Part shown: piece by piece, positions 1 through 8,335 of the stretch
Position numbering within the stretch: position 1 is the stretch's first letter
Layout: every line of letters starts with the position of its first letter
DNA from: DATARH01 sp963847345
GTDB taxonomy: Bacteria; Pseudomonadota; Alphaproteobacteria; ATCC43930; CGMCC-115725
Assembly (NCBI GenBank): GCA_963847345.1
Contig: CAWJZU010000039.1
Location: forward strand, 1-64,000
Direction of reading: 5' to 3'
DNA: 64,000 bases
Program-made: the position numbers and the translations under genes
The notes under the pieces: model-generated
The model's input: the letters and a program-made list of their open reading frames with translations, nothing else
Database searches by the model: none
Told to the model about the DNA's origin: nothing

Positions 1-388
1 AGCCCGCCGATCTCGACGCCGACGGCAGGCTCAGCCCGTGCGCGATTGTGCAACGGTTCACGGATGGGACGGTGCAGACCGGCGCTGCGATCGGCATGGA
101 TGCCGATTTTCTCGCCACGCATCGTCGTGGCATGTCGACATTCGAACTGGTGCTGCAGCTCACGGGCGCGCTGTCGCTCGACGCGCCGTATATCGTCGAA
201 ACCGGCATCGCGCATTTCGGCAACTCGTCGCTGCGCATGGTGCACGTCATGACCAACCCGCGCGACGGCCGCGAGGTGGCGCGCCATGAGCCAATACGCG
301 GTCAACCTCGATCTCGAGCTCGCCGCCCGGCAAAATGGCCGGACGGATTCGCGCGCGAGCGCTGCCGCTCGTCGTGCCGGTCGGGTAG
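1..388 (+). pseudogene. 4HBT-fold acyl-CoA thioesterase, 3' part, frameshifted
   Basis: The gene is open at the left edge, so its start lies outside the window. Reading from base 3 gives a thioesterase-like sequence (DLDADGRLSP, then TGIAHFGNSSLRMVHVM, then MTNPRDGREVAR). This matches the hot-dog-fold YbgC/FcbC-type acyl-CoA thioester hydrolases by recall of the family. The last third needs three frame changes, near 285, 320 and 350, to read MSQYAVNLDL, ARRPAKWPD and finally ALPLVVPVG before TAG at 386-388. The likely role is hydrolysis of an acyl-CoA in the cytoplasm; the substrate cannot be told. It converges on the aminopeptidase P gene, whose stop is only a couple of bases away. Three breaks within about 100 bases point to poor sequence or a decaying gene. 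Confidence 0.6.
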
Positions 389-389
389 C

Positions 390-2426
390 TCAGATCGGCG
401 CCGTCGCCTCGGCCAGCCACTGCGCGTGTCGGGGTCGACCAGCGGAGCGATCGTCTCGCGCACCCGCGCGTGGTAGGCGTCGAGCCAGGCGATCTCGTCG
501 TCTTCGAGCAGGTCGAGGTCGACCAGCGTGCGGTCGATCGGCGCCAGGGTCAGGGTCTCGAAGCACAGCATGTCGCGCTGATCATCCCCGGGGCCAGCAT
601 CCGCCGGCGCACCACGACCAGGTTCTCGATGCGGATGCCGTAGGCGCCGGTCTTGTAGTAGCCGGGCTCGTTCGACACGATCATGCCCGGCAGCGGCTGC
701 AGGTTCGGCGCCTTCGAGATGCGCTGCGGTCCCTCATGCACGCACAGATAGCTGCCGACGCCATGGCCGGTGCCGTGGTCGTAGTCGAGACCCTTCTCCC
801 ACAGCGCGCGCCGCGCGAACGAATCGAGCTGGGTGCCGGTGGTGCCTTTAGGAAAGCGCGCGGTGGCGATCGCGATATGGCCCTTTAGCACGCGCGTGAA
901 GCGGTCGCGCATTTCGGCGCTCGGCGTGCCGATCGCGATCGTGCGGGTGATGTCGGTCGTGCCGTCGAGATATTGCGCGCCGGAATCGAGGAGGTAGAGC
1001 GTGCCCGGCTCGAGCGGCTTTTCGGTCTCCGGCGTGGCGCGGTAATGCACGATCGCGCCGTTCGAGCCGGCGCCCGAGATCGTCGGAAAGCTCAGGTCGC
1101 GGAAATGTTCGCCTTCGCGGCGGAAGGCTTCGAGCCGGTCGCTGGCGGCGATTTCGCGCAAGCCCCCCTTCGGCGCCTCGCGCGCCAGCCATGCCAAAAA
1201 GCGCGTCACCGCGGCGCCGTCGCGGCGATGCGCGGCGCGGGTGCCGTCGAGCTCGACCGGGTTCTTGCAGGCTTTCGGCAACAGGCACGGGTCGGCGGCG
1301 CGATGGACGATGCCGCCGGCGGCCTTCGAGCCGGTCGAAACCCACGAGGCCGCAGTCGCCGGGTCGGCCTGCACCCGCGCTCCTGATGCGGCCAGCGCGT
1401 CGAGCGCCGGGCCGAAATGCCGTCGGGCGCTACGATGACCTCATTGCCGAGATGCCGGTCGAGACCGGGCGCGAGCTTGCGGCGGTCGATGAACAGCCGG
1501 ACACTGCCATCGTCGCGCAGGATCGCGAAGGACAGCGGCAGCGGCGTATGCGGCACGTCGCCGCCGCGGATATTGAGCAGCCAGGCGATCGACTCGGGCA
1601 TCGTCAGCACCGCGGCGGCCACGCCGTCCTCGGCCAGACGGCGGGCCAGGCGGGCGCGCTTGTCGGCGGCGCTCTCGCCGGCGAAGCGATCCGGATGCGG
1701 TATCACCGGGGCAAGCGGCGCGGCCGGCCGGCCCGGCCAGACACGGTCGACCGGGTTGGCGTCGACCACCCGCAGGACCGCTCCGGCGCGCTCGGCGCCG
1801 GCCCGCAGCCGCTCGACCTCGTGCGGCGTGTGCAGCCAGGGGTCGTAGCCGACGACGGTTCCGTTGCCGAGCGTCAGCCGAGCCACTGCGCCGGCGGGTC
1901 CTCGATCACATGCCGGATCTCGAACAGCGCGGCATCGATTTGCGCGGCGGCCTGCAATGTGTAGCGGCCATCGACGAACAGCGCGGCGCGGTCCCGGAGA
2001 ACGATCGCCATTCCTGCCGATCCGGTAAACCCGGTCAGCCAGGCGAGGCGCTGGGCGCAGGTCGGCACGTATTCGCCCTGATGTTCGTCGGACGCGCGGC
2101 ACGATGAACCCGTCGAGACGGCGGGCCGCCAACTCCTCGCGCAGCATCGCCAAGCGGGCGGGGCGCGGCAGCCGGGCGAAATCCTCCGGAGCGAGACCGT
2201 CGCGCCAATCCTCGGCAAGATAGGCGCGAAATTGTTCCAGCGCTTCGGCAAGTGCCGGCGGGGTCGGGTCGGCCACCAGCACGTGCCAGGATGTGCCGAT
2301 TTCCGGCGGGGCGGCGAGCACCCCGGCGATCAGCTCGGCGAAGCCGTCGGGATCGAGCGGCGAACCCGCTTCACTCAACAATTCCGCCAAGCGATTGCGA
2401 TCGGGCGCCGTGGCCGTGACGTGCAT
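390..2426 (-). pseudogene. pepP: Xaa-Pro aminopeptidase (M24B), multiply frameshifted
   Basis: Cytoplasmic metallopeptidase that removes an N-terminal residue preceding proline. The pieces join into one M24B protein of about 675 residues: a creatinase-like N-terminal domain (DEHQGEYVPT, WLTGFTGSAG), a middle domain (ESIAWLLNIRGGDVPHTP) and the pita-bread catalytic domain. All five metal ligands are visible: the two Asp of LLDSGAQYLDGTTDITRT, His of GTGHGVGS, Glu of SNEPGYY and Glu of IRIEN. Frame changes are needed near 2095, 1880, 1415, 578 (in CCCCGGGG) and 430. The start at 2426 has GAAGAGG nine bases upstream. About 75 residues precede the usual start of the family, either an N-terminal extension or a remnant of another small domain. 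It could be a pseudogene or a victim of sequencing error. Confidence 0.75.
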
Positions 2427-2464
2427 TCCGTGCCTCTTCAATTTGCCTTCCCGCCGACCCGCGT

Positions 2465-2545
2465 CGTCATCCCGGCGTAAGCCGGGTTCCACGCTTCTCG
2501 CCACACGGAAGCTGCGACATGGGTCCCGGCCTCCGCCGGAAGGAC
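2465..2545. repeat. Palindromic intergenic repeat (GTCAT...CCGG type)
   Basis: The stretch holds two small inverted repeats. CCCGGCGTAAGCCGGG is followed by GTCCCGGCCTCCGCCGGAAG, and the element is bounded by GTCAT on the left and GGAC on the right. It resembles the REP-like elements at 11402, 40657 and inside alr (47340). It lies upstream of pepP; no transposase is present. Confidence 0.5.
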
Positions 2546-2706
2546 TATTTAGGCCATCGGACCAAACTTCCCAACCGGCATGGCAGACGGTTCCGGCGTG
2601 TCGATGAATTTGCTGCGCTGCAATAGCATTGCTCCCATTCGCGGGACGCGTGCATGCCAGAATTGCGATCTTCCGACTGGTTGTACTGCGGCAGGGGCTT
2701 ACGTTG

Positions 2707-2718
2707 TGCAGTGCATCA
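2707..2718 (+). promoter_or_regulatory. TGC-N3-GCA dyad, possible PhaR/AniA-type operator
   Basis: TGCAGTGCATCA lies 23 bases before the DUF1127 start. It closely fits the TGC-N3-GCA operator form reported for the polyhydroxyalkanoate regulator PhaR (AniA) in Alphaproteobacteria. No phasin or PHA gene is nearby, so the assignment is inference from a short motif. Confidence 0.25.
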
Positions 2719-2740
2719 TATTGGTGCTGGGAGTACTAAG

Positions 2741-3001
2741 ATGTCGATTGTCAATATGTTTGTCGCGGCGCGAACCGCGCTGGTCGATCGGCGCGACCGC
2801 CGCCGGGCCTATGAGGAATTGGCCGCGCTCGACGATCACTCGCTGGCCGATATCGGTCTGCACCGCTCGCAGCTCGACGGAACCATCGAAAGATTGTTTG
2901 AGAGCATCGAACTCGATGCGGCGCCTTCTTCCGTCCGGCCGCTGGCTCGGCGGATCGATGCCGGTTTGTCGTCCGCGCAGAATTGGTTGCGTCGTATCTA
3001 A
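2741..3001 (+). CDS. DUF1127 (YjiS-like) small protein
   Basis: An 86-residue protein. Residues about 18-42 (RRRAYEELAALDDHSLADIG) are the arginine-rich DUF1127 core common in Alphaproteobacteria. In the family this core is sometimes an RNA-binding or phosphate/carbon-adaptation module; the role here is unknown. A C-terminal extension of about 40 residues lacks recognisable motifs. ATG at 2741 is preceded by GGGAG, while longer in-frame starts upstream have no such site. It stands alone, with a TGC-N3-GCA dyad just upstream. Confidence 0.75.
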   Translation: MSIVNMFVAARTALVDRRDRRRAYEELAALDDHSLADIGLHRSQLDGTIERLFESIELDAAPSSVRPLARRIDAGLSSAQNWLRRI

Positions 3002-3088
3002 TTCGTTATTGATCGTGCGACCGCCGCCCTTGCGCGCGGCGGCGCGCGGCTTCACGCTGCGATCCGGCACAGCATCGGAGACCGGATC

Positions 3089-3919
3089 ATGCGGCTCGGC
3101 ATTCATCTGCCCCATATCGGACGCAAGGCGGGACCGGGCTCGATTCGCCGCGCCGCGATCCAGGCCGAGCAGCTCGGCTTCGCCGATGTCTGGGTTAGCG
3201 AACATATCATCGTGCCGAAGGATGCGGCCTACCCGCCCTCGGCGATCTTCTGGGATCCGGTTCTGACGCTGACCTGGGCCGCCGCCTGCACCGACAGGGT
3301 CGGGCTCGGCACCAGCGTTCTTGTATTGCCGATGCGGCACCCGCTGCCGCTCGCGAAAGAACTCGCGACATTACAAAATCTTTCAGGCGGGCGGCTGATT
3401 CTTGGCGCCGGCGTCGGCTGGCTCGAAGCCGAATTCGAGGCGCTCGGTGCGCCGTTTCGCGAACGCGGCCGGCGCATGGACGAAGGCATCGCGATGATGC
3501 GTGCGGTGTGGGACGACGATCCCGTGTCGTTCCCGGCGAAGACGATCCCGGCCGTCATCGACGACATGCGCATGCTGCCGAAACCGGAAAAGCCGATTCC
3601 GATCTGGATCGGCGGCACCTCGGATCCGGCGCTGAAGCGCGCGTTGCGGCTCGACGGCTGGCACGGCTCGCGCTGTTCGCCCGAGCAGGCCGCTCCATTG
3701 GTCGCGCGGCTGCGTGGCGAGCGGCCCGATCCGGATTTCGCGATCTCTCTGCGCTATGGCTGGGATGGCCGCGACTCGGGTGCGTTGCGGGCGCGGATCG
3801 AAGCATATGAAGCGGCCGGGGTCGGTCACGTCTTGATCGAGCCGTTCGACCGCGAGATCGCCGACTGGCTCGCCACGGTCGAACGCGCGGCGCGCGCGAC
3901 CGAGGGGATGCTGTCGTGA
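3089..3919 (+). CDS. LLM-class flavin/F420-dependent oxidoreductase 1
   Basis: Bacterial-luciferase superfamily TIM barrel of 276 residues, close to the normal size for the single-subunit group. Family signs are the N-terminal strand MRLGIHLPHIG, the AEQLGFADVWVSEH segment, the RLILGAGVGWLEAEFEALG loop and PIPIWIGG. Such enzymes oxidise small organic substrates with reduced FMN and oxygen, or use coenzyme F420; the sequence does not decide which. The stop overlaps the next gene as GTGA, so the two LLM genes are probably translated together. It is one of six LLM genes in this window. Confidence 0.85.
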   Translation: MRLGIHLPHIGRKAGPGSIRRAAIQAEQLGFADVWVSEHIIVPKDAAYPPSAIFWDPVLTLTWAAACTDRVGLGTSVLVLPMRHPLPLAKELATLQNLSGGRLILGAGVGWLEAEFEALGAPFRERGRRMDEGIAMMRAVWDDDPVSFPAKTIPAVIDDMRMLPKPEKPIPIWIGGTSDPALKRALRLDGWHGSRCSPEQAAPLVARLRGERPDPDFAISLRYGWDGRDSGALRARIEAYEAAGVGHVLIEPFDREIADWLATVERAARATEGMLS

Positions 3920-4956
3920 AGCTCGCGACGACAATCAAATTCCTGCCGTGCCATGCCGGGATCGACATGGATCTGGTGCTGGAAGCGGAGCGGCTCGGCT
4001 TTGACTCGGTGTGGGCCGGCGAGGCTTACGGCACCGATGCGGTCAGCCCGGTCGCCTGGGTGCTGGCGCGCACCAGCCGCATCAAGGCTGGCACCAGCAT
4101 CATGCAGATGCCGGCGCGCACCCCGGCTTGCGCCGCGATGACCGCGATGACGTTGCAGGCCCTGTCCGGCAACCGGTTTCTGTGCGGCATCGGGCCGTCC
4201 GGGCCACAGGTCGTCGAGGGCTGGCACGGGGTGCCGTTCGGCAAGCCGCTCGCCCGCACTCGCGAATACGTCACGATCATTCGACGGGCGCTGGAACGCA
4301 ATGGACCGCTCGAACACGCCGGCGAACATTACGACATCCCCTATACCGGGGCGGGTTCTACCGGTCTCGCGAAGCCGCTGCGCAGCATCATTCATGGCGA
4401 CCCCAGCTTGAAGATCTACACGGCCTCGGTGTCGCCTCGCGGTCTGCGCACCGCCGGCGAGGTCGCGGACGGCGTGTTGCCGTTCTTCATGTCGCCGGAG
4501 AAGGCGGCGGCGATCGTCGATCCGATCGTCGAGGGAAGGGTGCGCGTCGGCAAGCCGAGCGATCTCGCGGATTTCGACAACGCCCCCTATGTCCGGGTCA
4601 GCATGGGCGAGGACGTCGCGAAATGCCGCGACGCGCTGCGCCCCGGCCTCGCGCTCTACATCGGCGGGATGGGAGCGCGCACCGCGAACTTCTACAACGA
4701 CCTGGCGCGGCGCATGGGCTACGAGGCCGAAGCGGCGGCGATCCAGGACCTGTTCCTTGCCGGCAAGCGCCAGCAGGCCGCCGCCGCCGTCCCGGACGCG
4801 CTGATCGAAGAAACCTCGCTGGTCGGGCCGCCCGAGCGCATCCGTGACCGGCTGCAGGCGTGGCGCGACATCGCCGCGAGGAATTGGGTCGGCTCGCTTG
4901 TGTTGACTGGGGCCGATGCCGCGGCGATGCGGGTCATCGCCGAGGCCGTTCTGTGA
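3916..4956 (+). CDS. LLM-class flavin/F420-dependent oxidoreductase 2
   Basis: 346 residues, luciferase-like fold. It starts MKLATTIKFLPCHAGID, followed by AERLGFDSVWAGEAYGTDAVSP, TSRIKAGTSIMQMPARTP and the loop LSGNRFLCGIGPSGPQVVEG, typical of F420-dependent LLM oxidoreductases. GTG at 3916 overlaps the TGA of the preceding LLM gene by 4 bases, which fixes the start and argues for coupling. The pair shares little sequence beyond the fold, so it is not a recent tandem duplication. It could form a hetero-oligomer with its neighbour or act in the same pathway; the substrate is unknown. Confidence 0.85.
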   Translation: MKLATTIKFLPCHAGIDMDLVLEAERLGFDSVWAGEAYGTDAVSPVAWVLARTSRIKAGTSIMQMPARTPACAAMTAMTLQALSGNRFLCGIGPSGPQVVEGWHGVPFGKPLARTREYVTIIRRALERNGPLEHAGEHYDIPYTGAGSTGLAKPLRSIIHGDPSLKIYTASVSPRGLRTAGEVADGVLPFFMSPEKAAAIVDPIVEGRVRVGKPSDLADFDNAPYVRVSMGEDVAKCRDALRPGLALYIGGMGARTANFYNDLARRMGYEAEAAAIQDLFLAGKRQQAAAAVPDALIEETSLVGPPERIRDRLQAWRDIAARNWVGSLVLTGADAAAMRVIAEAVL

Positions 4957-4996
4957 AGGGCTGCGCTCCGGAGTGTTGGGGGCTGGGCGGGATCGT

Positions 4997-5281
4997 ATGA
5001 TCCTGTTCGGTATTCTCTGCGGCATCGACGCGTTGATCGCCGTCGCGGTCCTAGTTTTTTTCTTCTGGGGACTTGCCGACGGCACTGTCTCTGCGTTCAA
5101 CATCGGTCTCTGGTTGGGGGTGCTCGGCGCTGTCGCCGGGATGCTGGGTGGCGGCATAGCGCTGCGCGCCTACGGCCAGCGCGTCCTTGCGAATTTGCTC
5201 CTGGCCATTCTCGCAGCGCCGGGGATTATTTACTGTCTCTTTTTGTTCCTTATACTCGTCTTGCAGCCGGACTTCAGATGA
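4997..5281 (+). CDS. Small inner-membrane protein, unknown function
   Basis: 94 residues with three hydrophobic helices at about 2-26, 34-54 and 64-90, and almost no soluble part. No family was recognised. ATG at 4997 is preceded by GGGCGGG. It follows the LLM pair by 40 bases and may be read through from it. Its tail is a run of Leu, Phe and Ile residues ending LQPDFR. Confidence 0.6.
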   Translation: MILFGILCGIDALIAVAVLVFFFWGLADGTVSAFNIGLWLGVLGAVAGMLGGGIALRAYGQRVLANLLLAILAAPGIIYCLFLFLILVLQPDFR

Positions 5282-5376
5282 TCCCGGCCCGTCGCACGAG
5301 TGCTGCTCGCTTCAAACCGGGCCGCCTGACAAATGCACGAGATCGCCGCGTTCCCTCGCAATAACGGCAAGAGGTC

Positions 5377-5410
5377 GTCATTGCGAGGAGCGTCGGCGAC
5401 GAAGCAATCC
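5377..5410. repeat. GTCATTGCGAGG-type dispersed repeat
   Basis: GTCATTGCGAGGAGCG...GAAGCAATCC is the widely dispersed proteobacterial intergenic repeat in which GATTGCTTC pairs with GAAGCAATC. A second, more complete copy lies at 58981. It sits downstream of the Hsp20 genes, in the gap between convergent genes. Confidence 0.6.
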
Positions 5411-5439
5411 CGCGGGGATTGTCTCCTTCGGAGTTTGCC

Positions 5440-5838
5440 TTACCCGATCGAAATCTTGCGCGGCACCGCCTCTTTCGCCTTTTTGAGCGTCAGCGTCAGA
5501 ACGCCGTCTTCCAGCTTGGCGCTGATCTGCTGCTGGTCGATTTTGTTCGAGAGGGCGAACGAGCGGGCGAAATGCCCGACATTGTATTCGGTATAGAGCG
5601 GCTCCATGCCCTCGTATTTCGCGGGATCGATCTTCGCCTCGATCTTCAGCACGTCGTTTTCGACGGCGATGTCGATCGCCTCCCGATCGACGCCCGGCAC
5701 TTCCATCACCACGGTCAGTGCGTCCTCGGTCTCGAAAATGTCGGTGGTCGGCACGAAATACCGCACCGGCACCGTTTTTTCGTCCCGCGAAACCACTTCC
5801 TGCTTTTCTTGCGGCTGCAAGGCTTGCGATTGAGCCAT
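5440..5838 (-). CDS. Hsp20/alpha-crystallin small heat shock protein A
   Basis: 132 residues, an ATP-independent holdase chaperone that binds unfolding proteins in the cytoplasm. The alpha-crystallin domain spans about residues 25-125. The pieces seen are VPTTDIFETEDALTVVMEVPG, the dimer loop (YEGMEPLYTEYNVGHFARSF) and the conserved LEDGVLTLTLKKA near the end. The C-terminal I-x-I anchor is KISI, immediately before the final G. ATG at 5838 has GGAGGG upstream. It is the second gene of a two-gene Hsp20 operon, 41 bases after its partner. Confidence 0.9.
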   Translation of the reverse strand: MAQSQALQPQEKQEVVSRDEKTVPVRYFVPTTDIFETEDALTVVMEVPGVDREAIDIAVENDVLKIEAKIDPAKYEGMEPLYTEYNVGHFARSFALSNKIDQQQISAKLEDGVLTLTLKKAKEAVPRKISIG

Positions 5839-5879
5839 CTTTCCCTCCGTCGGTTGGTTCTCTGGAGCGGAATTCGCGG

Positions 5880-6302
5880 TCAGGACACGGCGATCGAACG
5901 CGGCTTGTCGCGTTCGGCGCGCGGCAGATAGAGCGCCAGAATGCCGTCGCGGCATTCGGCCCTGATCTTGTCCGCGTCAATGTCGATCGGCAGCGTCACG
6001 GCGCGGTCGAAGCGCCCGGCAGCGCGTTCGCGGCGGTGCATCGCGGGCTTGTCGCCGTATTCGACGCTCTTGCTGCCGGAGATGCGCAGCGTGTTGCGCT
6101 CGACCCGGATATCGAGGTCCGATTTGCGCACACCCGGCACCTCGACGATCGCGACAATGTCGTCGCCCTTGCGAAAGATGTTGATCGGCGGATACGCGCC
6201 GCCGGCGCTCAGCCCCGCCCCGAGCCAGCCGCTCGACCGGAAGCTGTCGAGCGCGCGCTGGAATTCTATCAGTTGTTCGAACGGATCGAACAGCATCGGC
6301 AT
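5880..6302 (-). CDS. Hsp20 small heat shock protein B (IbpA-like)
   Basis: 140 residues. It has the class-A start seen in IbpA-type proteins (FDPFEQLIEFQRALD), then an alpha-crystallin domain with VAIVEVPGVRKSDLDIRVE and CRDGILALYLPRAE, and a C-terminal I-A-V anchor. The start at 6302 has GGAG upstream; the next Met codon, two residues later, is also possible. Proteins A and B are typical of an alphaproteobacterial class A/class B sHsp pair that co-assembles. No ROSE-type RNA thermometer or CIRCE element was recognised in the short leader. Confidence 0.9.
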   Translation of the reverse strand: MPMLFDPFEQLIEFQRALDSFRSSGWLGAGLSAGGAYPPINIFRKGDDIVAIVEVPGVRKSDLDIRVERNTLRISGSKSVEYGDKPAMHRRERAAGRFDRAVTLPIDIDADKIRAECRDGILALYLPRAERDKPRSIAVS

Positions 6303-6521
6303 GATCTGATCTCCTGTCCGAAATTTATCATGGCCCAATCCCGACAATGGGCTGAGGCCGATCGCCGATTTAAGTTCCCGCAGTCGCGCGTCAAGCCCCG
6401 GCGTCGTTCCGGGCCGCGAGAGTTCCGCCATGCTATTTTTCCGCGCGCCGCCGCACCGCGACCCGCGATAATGTCGTCCGGCGGACACCCGTAAGCGCGA
6501 TCCGCGAGGAGGAGACACGCC

Positions 6522-7394
6522 ATGACGCAAGTTGGCGCCGGAGATTACCGGTACGAGCTGATCCAGGATTTTCTGAAGCCGCCGCCGGGCGAAACGTTCG
6601 GCTTGGTGAGTTGCGTCGCGACCGACGCGCAGGACCGGGTCTATGTGTTTCAGCGCAAGGACCCGCCAATCGTCGTGTTCGACCGCGACGGCAAGTATCT
6701 CGGCGCCTGGGGCAGCGGCGAGGTGACCGACCCGCACGGGCTGAAGATCATTGGCGATGTCGCCTATACAACCGACCGCACCGACTCGGTCGCGAAGTCG
6801 TTCACCTTGGACGGCAAGCCGTTGATGGAGTTGGGCGAGCGCGGCGCTTATTCCGACACCGGCGAGGTCAAGAACTGGCTGGTCGAGCGCGCCGCCGGGC
6901 CGTTCAATCATCCGACAGAGATGATCAAGCATCCGAACGGCGATATCTACGTAACCGACGGCTACCGCAATGCCCGCGTCCATCGGTTCACTTCAGACGG
7001 CAGGCTCGTCAAGTCGTGGGGCGCACCGGGCAGCGGGCCGGGCCAGTTCCACCTGCCGCACAGCATCGCCTACGACGACAGCGGCACGCTGTACGTCGCC
7101 GACCGCGCCAACAAGCGCATCCAGCGCTTTACGCCGGACGGCGAGTATCTCGGCGAGTGGACCGGGATGGGTGGTCCGAACGACATCAGCCGCGGCAAGG
7201 ACGGCAATTTCTACATCGCCGAGCAGGAGGATTCCGGCAACCCGGCCTATGTTACGGTGCGCGACGGGCAGGGCAAGGTGCTGGCGAAGATGGCGAGCCG
7301 CCACGTGCACGGCGTCGGCGTCGACTTGCGCGGCGACATCTACGCCGGCCTGACGCAGAACCGCAGCGTCGACAAATTCGTGCGGGTGCGCTGA
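6522..7394 (+). CDS. NHL-repeat beta-propeller protein 1
   Basis: 290 residues made almost wholly of NHL blades: DAQDRVYVFQRKDPPIVVFD, NGDIYVTDGYRNARVHRF, GTLYVADRANKRIQRF and DGNFYIAEQED. It has no signal peptide, so it is probably cytoplasmic. It resembles proteins annotated as peptidyl-alpha-hydroxyglycine alpha-amidating lyase-like, but that activity is not demonstrated for bacterial members. A diverged paralogue is at 61750. ATG at 6522 follows GAGGAGGAGAC. It is divergent from the Hsp20 operon across about 220 bases. Confidence 0.8.
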   Translation: MTQVGAGDYRYELIQDFLKPPPGETFGLVSCVATDAQDRVYVFQRKDPPIVVFDRDGKYLGAWGSGEVTDPHGLKIIGDVAYTTDRTDSVAKSFTLDGKPLMELGERGAYSDTGEVKNWLVERAAGPFNHPTEMIKHPNGDIYVTDGYRNARVHRFTSDGRLVKSWGAPGSGPGQFHLPHSIAYDDSGTLYVADRANKRIQRFTPDGEYLGEWTGMGGPNDISRGKDGNFYIAEQEDSGNPAYVTVRDGQGKVLAKMASRHVHGVGVDLRGDIYAGLTQNRSVDKFVRVR

Positions 7395-7429
7395 GGTCGG
7401 CGGGCGCGGGCAGCGGGCGGAATGCGGAG

Positions 7430-7891
7430 ATGATTGTGCTGCTCGCGCTCGTTATCGGCATCGTCGCCGGTTTACGGACCTTTACGGCACCGACGGCGGT
7501 GAGTTGGGCGGCGCATCTCGGCTGGCTGAAACTCGACGACAGCGTGCTGGCATTTCTCGGGTATCGCTGGACGCCGTAGATCCTGACCGGTCTCGCCCTC
7601 GTCGAATTCGTCGCCGACCAGCTGCCCTCGACCCCAAGCCGGACGGTGCCGATGCAGTTTGGCGCACGCATCGTCACCGGGGCAGCCTCCGGCGCCGCGC
7701 TCGGCGTCGCATTCGGGCTGCCGCTGGCAGGTGGCGTGGCCGGAATTGTCGGCGCGGTCATCGGCACGTTCGGTGGGCGTGCGGTGCGCGCGAAATTGGC
7801 CGACACCTTCCGCAAGGACATGCCGGCGGCGTTGATCGAAGATGCCGTCGCCATCCTGGTCGCGCTTCTTGTAGTCCTAGCAGCAAGATGA
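7430..7891 (+). pseudogene. DUF4126 membrane protein interrupted by in-frame TAG
   Basis: One reading frame of 154 codons. It begins MIVLLALVIGIVAGLRTFTA and continues after an amber codon (7577-7579) as ILTGLALVEFVADQLPSTP, then ARIVTGAASGAALGVAFGLP. Both halves fit the DUF4126 membrane family (four helices, AGLRTFTAP and LPSTPSRT motifs). In the family the position after RWTP is usually hydrophobic or aromatic, so a TGG-to-TAG change is the simplest explanation. Function in the family is unknown. It could be a recent pseudogene, a sequencing error, or a suppressed amber. Confidence 0.65.
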
Positions 7892-8335
7892 GCCGGCGCT
7901 TCGATTGATATCCGGGTGCGAGTGGTCAGTTTTTCCCTGTTCCAGGCGCGGTTTGCTGCTTCTGCAGGAAAAGAACAGCAAACGGTGGCACAACCCTTTG
8001 CTTTGCGCGGGTTTCGCGGCGGCGGAGGGTGAATTCTGCAGCAAAAGAACAGCAAACAACCGCCCGCTATCGCTCCGACCCGTGGCGCCGATCATCGATA
8101 CTCCAGCAATGTGGCGGATTTTGCGTCGTTATTGGAAGGCGGCGGTGCTGTCCTAATTCGGCTGGATCAGCGCCGTGACATCATGGACTTGCTTGATGGT
8201 GAAGCGCTCGCACAGTGAGGCCTCGAAGGATGCACGATTGGCAATGCAGTCCACATTGCCGCAGTACTCGAAATTGCTGCCGCTATCCGCCCGCCCCGCA
8301 ACCGCCCATCAACACATCATTCCGTTGGATCGATC
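7892..8335. other. Gene-poor gap with a near-perfect 24-bp direct repeat
   Basis: No convincing intact gene. Two copies of a 24-base unit beginning TTCTGCAG and ending AACAGCAAAC lie at 7960-7983 and 8034-8057, with 23 of 24 bases identical and starts 74 bases apart. The right part contains a possible gene remnant on the minus strand (8153-8290). The gap separates DUF4126 from the restriction-modification gene and may mark an edge of imported DNA. Confidence 0.5.
8153..8290 (-). pseudogene. Possible remnant of a small Cys-containing protein
   Basis: Reading leftward, 40-odd codons encode DSGSNFEYCGNVDCIANRAS and end FTIKQVHDVTALIQPN before TAG at 8153-8155. The codons look host-like. There is no start in frame; a frame change near 8295 would join it to MGGCGAGG, which looks like a lipoprotein-type opening. 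It is divergent from the restriction-modification gene. This is weak evidence from composition only. Confidence 0.25.

Noticed and set aside
1191..1964. Long plus-strand reading frames opposite pepP
   Set aside because: High-GC antisense shadows with Arg/Pro-rich composition and no family motifs.
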